From positions 2,501 to 66,500 of the forward strand of contig OY992839.1 of the NCBI GenBank assembly GCA_963921425.1: a stretch of DNA of 64,000 bases, read 5' to 3'. Made by a program: the position numbers and the translations under genes. This document shows, one piece after another, positions 59,628-64,000 of this stretch. The DNA comes from Dryas octopetala (taxonomy: Eukaryota > Streptophyta > Magnoliopsida > Rosales > Rosaceae). How positions within the stretch are numbered: the stretch's first letter is position 1; every line of letters starts with the position of its first letter. Under the pieces are notes generated by a model. It ran no database searches. It was not told the origin of the DNA and saw only the letters and a program-made list of their open reading frames with translations.

Positions 59628-60493
59628 ATGGGCAATTGCGCTAGTGAACCAAAGACCAAAGGTGATGATCGTGTTCCAGCACCCGAGCCCAGGAAGGAGG
59701 AGGACGTGGACGTTGACATTGAGCAGGAACAAAACAAGCCAATTCACAAGCAACCCTCTCTTGGGGCCTTGCTAGTCAAGGAGGTATTATTCCATATATT
59801 CATATTATATATATTTCTTCTCTTCTCTATTATTTATTCATTATGGCAAGGGTATAATGGTTCAAAAATAAAAAAATTATTACCTTCCGCTTTTGATTGA
59901 AACAATTATATGTACTTCTGCTTTAAAGGTTTTAATTACTATTTAAAAATTTGACGGAAATCATATTTTGAAATTTTGGTGCAAGTTGGCCGGCTTAAAA
60001 TATTATATTATTTTTGTCATCCATAAGGATCAAATTCAGAATTACACTCATATAAAAAAAAATTAGATGTCATCTACTAAACTAAATAGTCATCGATGAA
60101 CTTATTGATCATGATCTTAAAATATATTTTAAAAGTTTTTTTCAAATATTCTTTAATTATTTGTTACCTCTAAGTATTTTATTGTAATTTATATTATCAC
60201 GAGTACACCTCTTTTTGCTACTGCAATAAATTCATGTCCCCCCTTACACAGCATGCGTGTAATTACAGGATGAAGAAAAGATAGCCGAATTAGTACTTTC
60301 CGCAAAGTCAGCAGATGAAGAAAAGCCAAAGACAGCTGAAAAGGAAGAGGAGATGGTAACAGCTGCAGTTGAGACAGAGAAAGCATCTGAAGCATCACCA
60401 ACTGCAGTTAACCAAGGAGTACTAGACAAGAAATCTGAACATGAGGAGACAAAACCAAAAGAGATAGAAGAAGAAAACATGATAACCTGCTAA
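59628..60493 (+). CDS. Small acidic, putatively lipid-anchored protein (126 aa)
   Basis: Two exons, 59628-59783 (52 codons) and 60269-60493 (74 codons plus stop), join in frame with clean GT-AG ends. The N-terminus MGNCASEPK fits co-translational N-myristoylation at Gly2, with Cys4 available for S-acylation, so membrane attachment is likely. The rest is hydrophilic, Glu/Lys-rich and probably disordered: DVDVDIEQEQ (about 27-36), a conserved-looking QPSLGALLVKE at the exon junction, then repeated DEEK/SADEEKPKTAEKEEE and KPKEIEEEN segments ending in MITC. There are no transmembrane segments and no enzyme motifs. Similar short MGNC proteins exist in plants, but I cannot name a characterised family or function. 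Both exons have stable open frames and the splice sites are good, so I consider it a real gene. Confidence 0.7.
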
Positions 60494-60708
60494 TTAATGA
60501 TGTCACTGTCCACTTGTGGTTTCTACTGGAAGATGTATAAAATTTTGTGTTTCCACCTATTTTGAAGAAGAAAGGTATTGAGCCTAATATTAAAGGATTG
60601 GTTGTGGAAATATTGAGCCTCGTTTGTCTATATGGGCTGGTTAATTTGCTGGTTTGCTGGTTTAAATGATTCTAAATATGAGTCTGTTTAGGGTTTAAAT
60701 GATTATAT

Positions 60709-61074
60709 TGTTGAGAATAATGTGGAGTAATGTCCTACACCGAAAAACTAGAACTTAATATATGTATTTATAAAGTCTTGGGCCTCTCCACCCATCGTCA
60801 ATTGGTTTTCGGTTGGATGTTCAAATTCTATCATGGTATCAGAGCTTAATTATTTGTGTATAAGGCCCAACGACCACACGTACTCCCACGTCATCCAATA
60901 CAATTTGTTCACGTGTTAGGCTCAAAATCTCCTCACACGTGCGGGGACATGTTGAGAGTAATGTGGAATGATGTTCCGCACCGGAAAATTAGAACTTAGC
61001 ATGTCTGCTTATAAGATCTTGGGTCTCTCTACCCATTGCTAATTGATTTTGGATTGGATGCTCAAATTCTATCA
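60709..61074 (+). mobile_element. Complete TRIM (miniature LTR retrotransposon), 366 bp
   Basis: Two direct LTRs of exactly 125 bp (60709-60833 and 60950-61074) both start TGTTGAGA and end TTCTATCA. Immediately after the 5' LTR comes TGGTATCAGAGC (60834-60845), the classic primer-binding site complementary to initiator tRNA-Met. The 116-bp interior has no coding capacity. A short purine-rich GCGGGGACA precedes the 3' LTR. A perfect 5-bp duplication TATAT flanks the element (60704-60708, 61075-61079). Its movement would depend on proteins of an autonomous copia-type element. Confidence 0.93.
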
Positions 61075-61198
61075 TATATATTTACAAGTGGCTTGTAATA
61101 TTAAAGGGTTCCACCGTTCCACTTTTAACTTGCAGGACATATTCACATTCAATGTCCAACGCTAAAATAAAATAAAAAGTTCAAGTACAAATATATCA

Positions 61199-61560
61199 AC
61201 TATAGGGTTTTTTTTTTTTCAATTTTGGTATCTGAATTTGGGGCTTTATCCCAACTAGGTATCTAAATTATTATATATCCTAATTTTATACCTAAACTTT
61301 TATGTTGTTAAAAAATACTAACAAAATTTGGTCAATGTGTTGGACATATCTTATACTCAAGGTCAATTTGGTATTTTCACAATCTTAGGTTGACTAAAAT
61401 GCCCCTAATTTTGATGTCTTATTTGAAAAAGTCATATTATATACTAAATTAGAACAAAATAAAATTTAGATATGAAATTAAGACAAATAATAGTTTAGAT
61501 ACTTGGGACGAGGCCCAAAGTTAAGGTACCAAAATTGAAAAAAAAAAAAAAAAAACTCTA
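61199..61560. mobile_element. MITE-like element with poly-T/poly-A ended inverted repeats
   Basis: The left arm TTTTTTCAATTTTGGTATCT matches the inverted right arm (TTTTTTCAATTTTGGTACCT). Similarity extends about 100 bp through CTTTATCCCAACTAGGTATCTAAA-like sequence. The target duplication is unclear. Non-coding. Confidence 0.65.
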
Positions 61561-62737
61561 TAAACTAATTATAAGGGGTATTTTAAATTGATCCACGAAC
61601 AAATTTAAAAAGAAAAACAATTTTATTCGTTAATTAACAAAAACTTACAATATAGCATATCTATCAAAATTTATGTCCCAAAAAATGTTAAATGCCACAC
61701 TAGACATAGCTTACGTGACATATTTAATAATATTTACATATTCACTGCAGAGTGTTCTCAAAAAGATTTTGTTTTGTTTTATTTCTATTTCTTATTATTA
61801 TTCTTTTAATTTTTGATATGTTTTTATTATTTTTTGGCCATATCGCATAAATTTGGTGTACATATCATTAAAAATGCCATAACCTGCATGGGAGGTGTCT
61901 ACGGCTTTAGAACAACGATTGTCATGCCTTTCTTAAATTCACAAGCTAGCTAGACTTTAATATTCTTTTGTTGTTCATATTTTTATACATTGTTTATTAT
62001 ATATATATATATATATATATAGAATTCATTGTTTAATTAATATGATATTTATGATATATAATGACTAAAATTCCTAATTAACATAACTTTTGTATGAATT
62101 TTCTCTCTTTAGAAAATTTAATTATCATACAATATACACAAAATTTCTATCTTAAGGAAGATTTCTTCTTCTTCAAGTCTTCTCTTCAATACATATCATA
62201 ATTAACCGTTTCTAGATTCAATTGCGCTCAAATTTACTGATGGATCAACATGTTTGATTTTGTTGCAGGGTTTGAAAATATTTTGTATTTGATATATCTT
62301 GATGGGGAAGATGCATTTACATGAATTTATGACTAGCTCCTTGATATATTGCTTATTTTATTTTCCATGAATTGCAGGTCTTATGTGAAAGGATGATCAA
62401 GAGAAAGAAAGGACAACACATTGATTGTTGGCACAATGTTTACACTTGATTACACTTAATATGTATGTAATAATTATTTAGTCATTTAATTCTGAACAAG
62501 TATTTCTCATTAATGAAACACTACAAGTCTACAACAGAAGCATGCCATTGCAAACTAGTAAAATTGGTACTAAAATGTCTTACAACTTGCAAGCATTTGG
62601 TTTCTCAATTTCATTTCTTTCCTTTTTCCACTTCCTTTTTCACATGTGCGTGGATCATAAGTTGATAACAAGGCAGGGGTGTAGTACAACTTGTTCTTTG
62701 CTTATATCAAAAATCAAACATTTACATGCCTTTTGAC
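61561..62737. other. Intergenic, no gene recognised
   Basis: AT-rich spacer with a (TA)12 run near 61998-62021 and a CT-rich stretch near 62160. No supported exon. Confidence 0.6.
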
Positions 62738-63833
62738 TAGGGGTGGGCATTTTAACCGCGCACCACCAAAACCGGCCGAACTGCACTACCAAAAAATCGC
62801 GTTGACAAAAAAAAATCAACATCGCCAAAAAAACCGAACCGCACCGGTTCTCTTCGGTTCCACACCTTATTTAACCGCACCGAACCGAACCGAACCACAT
62901 ACTTGCAAAAACTATATATATTTTTTTATTTTTATACATATATACACCATTATATATATATTTTTATATATATTTAACCATTATTATATACTTTTTATAC
63001 ACTTTTTGTACACATTTTTATACACTTTAGACCATAAACCCTAATAAAATATTAGAATCAATATTAACGTAGCTATATTTTAGGGTTTAGACCCTAAAAT
63101 ATATTTTATATAACCCTATGACCTATTTTCTAGATATATAATATAATAATAGATTAATAATATTTTAGTATATAATTTTAGTTATACCCATTACCCTATA
63201 TAATAAAATTAGTATATTCTTTATATTCTATATAAAAAAAATTAGTATATTATTTATAGTTTATACTCTATATACTAAAATTTTTAATTGTTTATAGTTC
63301 TAGGGTATAATATATAGTTATATACTATATAAGTGTATAGGGTATATGCCATATAAGATTTATCACTTGTAGTAACTAGTAAGTTAGTAACTTTGTTTTA
63401 AGCAGGTTCTTAACTTGTAGTTGTAGTCATTGGTTGTATACTTGTATAATTGATTTTGTTTTTAATTTTTAAGTTTTAAGTACTAAGCAAGTTAAACAAA
63501 GTTTAATGTGTGAGTTTTTTTGGTTAAATTCATTGAATTAACTTGTAAATTTTTTTTTTGTTGCCAAAACTTGTTAATTAGGATGTGTTTACATCATTAA
63601 ATAATTGGGCTTAGGCTTAAAAAAAATAAATGTGAGTCCAAAAGTGCTAATCTGAATAATAGCCCATTAGGCCCAGAACTGCGGTGGAGAACCGCACCGC
63701 ACCTTGAATGGTTTTGTTTTGTTTTTTTATTTCTTTCACGGTTTTAAGCACCGAACCGCACCGTGTATTAATGTCCGGCGCGGCGCACGGTTCCAGGGAA
63801 AAAATGAGTTGAACTGCACCGCGCCCACCCCTA
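62738..63833. mobile_element. hAT-like non-autonomous element (1096 bp)
   Basis: Ends TAGGGGTGGGCATTTTAACC and, inverted on the right, TAGGGGTGGGCGCGGTGCAG. Perfect 8-bp duplication CTTTTGAC (62730-62737, 63834-63841). Both ends carry repeated CCGAACCG/CGGTTCGG and GCACCG words; the centre is extremely AT-rich with TATATA-type repeats and no open frame of note. Confidence 0.85.
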
Positions 63834-63841
63834 CTTTTGAC

Positions 63842-64000
63842 TAAAAAAAAAAAAAAAAACATTTACATGCCAGAAAGCATTAATTAAACAAATGGACCGC
63901 CTGCCTAGTTCCCCTTTCCTATGTCTTTCTTTCGATACAAACTAGAATATATAAGAGATTCTGAAGCTGCAAATCAAATTTTAATTTCTGGAGTCTTTTA
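63842..64000. other. Window end, no gene recognised
   Basis: An A-run is followed by AT-rich sequence. The word ACATTTACATGCC at about 63859 also occurs just left of the hAT-like element at about 62718, so the flank itself seems duplicated. Confidence 0.5.

Noticed and set aside
61199..61560. 8- or 9-bp target duplication around the poly-T/poly-A ended element
   Set aside because: Candidate flanks match only imperfectly and do not agree with symmetrical ends, so no superfamily was assigned.
1..64000. tRNA, rRNA, snoRNA or organelle-derived DNA
   Set aside because: No cloverleaf, rRNA core or plastid gene was recognised by eye. TGGTATCAGAGC at 60834 is a retrotransposon primer-binding site, not a tRNA gene.
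1..64000. Integrated viral sequence or toxin genes
   Set aside because: No capsid, movement-protein, pararetroviral or toxin motif was recognised; reverse-transcriptase-like sequence is limited to the LINE remnant.

Overview
This window is the left end of a plant chromosome, almost certainly from a flowering plant and probably a woody eudicot. It opens with an uninterrupted array of the plant-type telomere repeat CCCTAAA, oriented as expected for a left telomere, followed by subtelomeric satellites and then AT-rich DNA. The genes are intron-rich, have GT-AG splice sites and match well-known plant families. No bacterial, plastid or viral gene set was seen, and no tRNA, rRNA or CRISPR array was recognised.

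Layout. 1-506: telomere and a 26-bp subtelomeric satellite. 507-5040: AT-rich DNA, a 548-bp MITE, then about 2.2 kb of degenerate telomere-like 12-bp repeats that switch orientation near 4150-4250. 5043-9167: a decayed copy of cytosolic prolyl-tRNA synthetase. 11590-23048: an intact 15-exon sterol-glucosyltransferase-like gene (515 aa) with two GC-AG introns and a 4.7-kb intron packed with nested elements. 27803-33874: a group A bZIP factor of the GBF4/bZIP13 type, whose last intron is 4.7 kb long and ends in a long CT microsatellite. 35571-36755 (minus): a ROH1/BYPASS1-like protein. 43283-47310: a tubby-like F-box protein with a 5'UTR intron and two upstream ORFs. 51728-54522 (minus): the trans-Golgi protein ECHIDNA. 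59628-60493: a small acidic protein with an N-terminal lipid-anchor motif. The rest is intergenic.

The genes do not form a pathway; each is an ordinary single nuclear locus. The distinctive content is repetitive. It includes: three Mutator-like MITE copies of one family and two of another, all with perfect 9-bp target duplications; four hAT-like elements with 8-bp duplications; a solo LTR; a complete miniature LTR retrotransposon (TRIM) with its primer-binding site; a LINE remnant; several tandem duplications; and a palindromic 30-bp minisatellite.

Exon boundaries were assigned by eye from splice dinucleotides, reading-frame continuity and remembered family sequence. No transcript or database evidence was available. 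I did not find a convincing undescribed biological system. The most unusual points are the telomere-satellite junction, the inverting telomere-like satellite, the paired GC-AG introns, the CT-tract splice acceptor and the intact TRIM.
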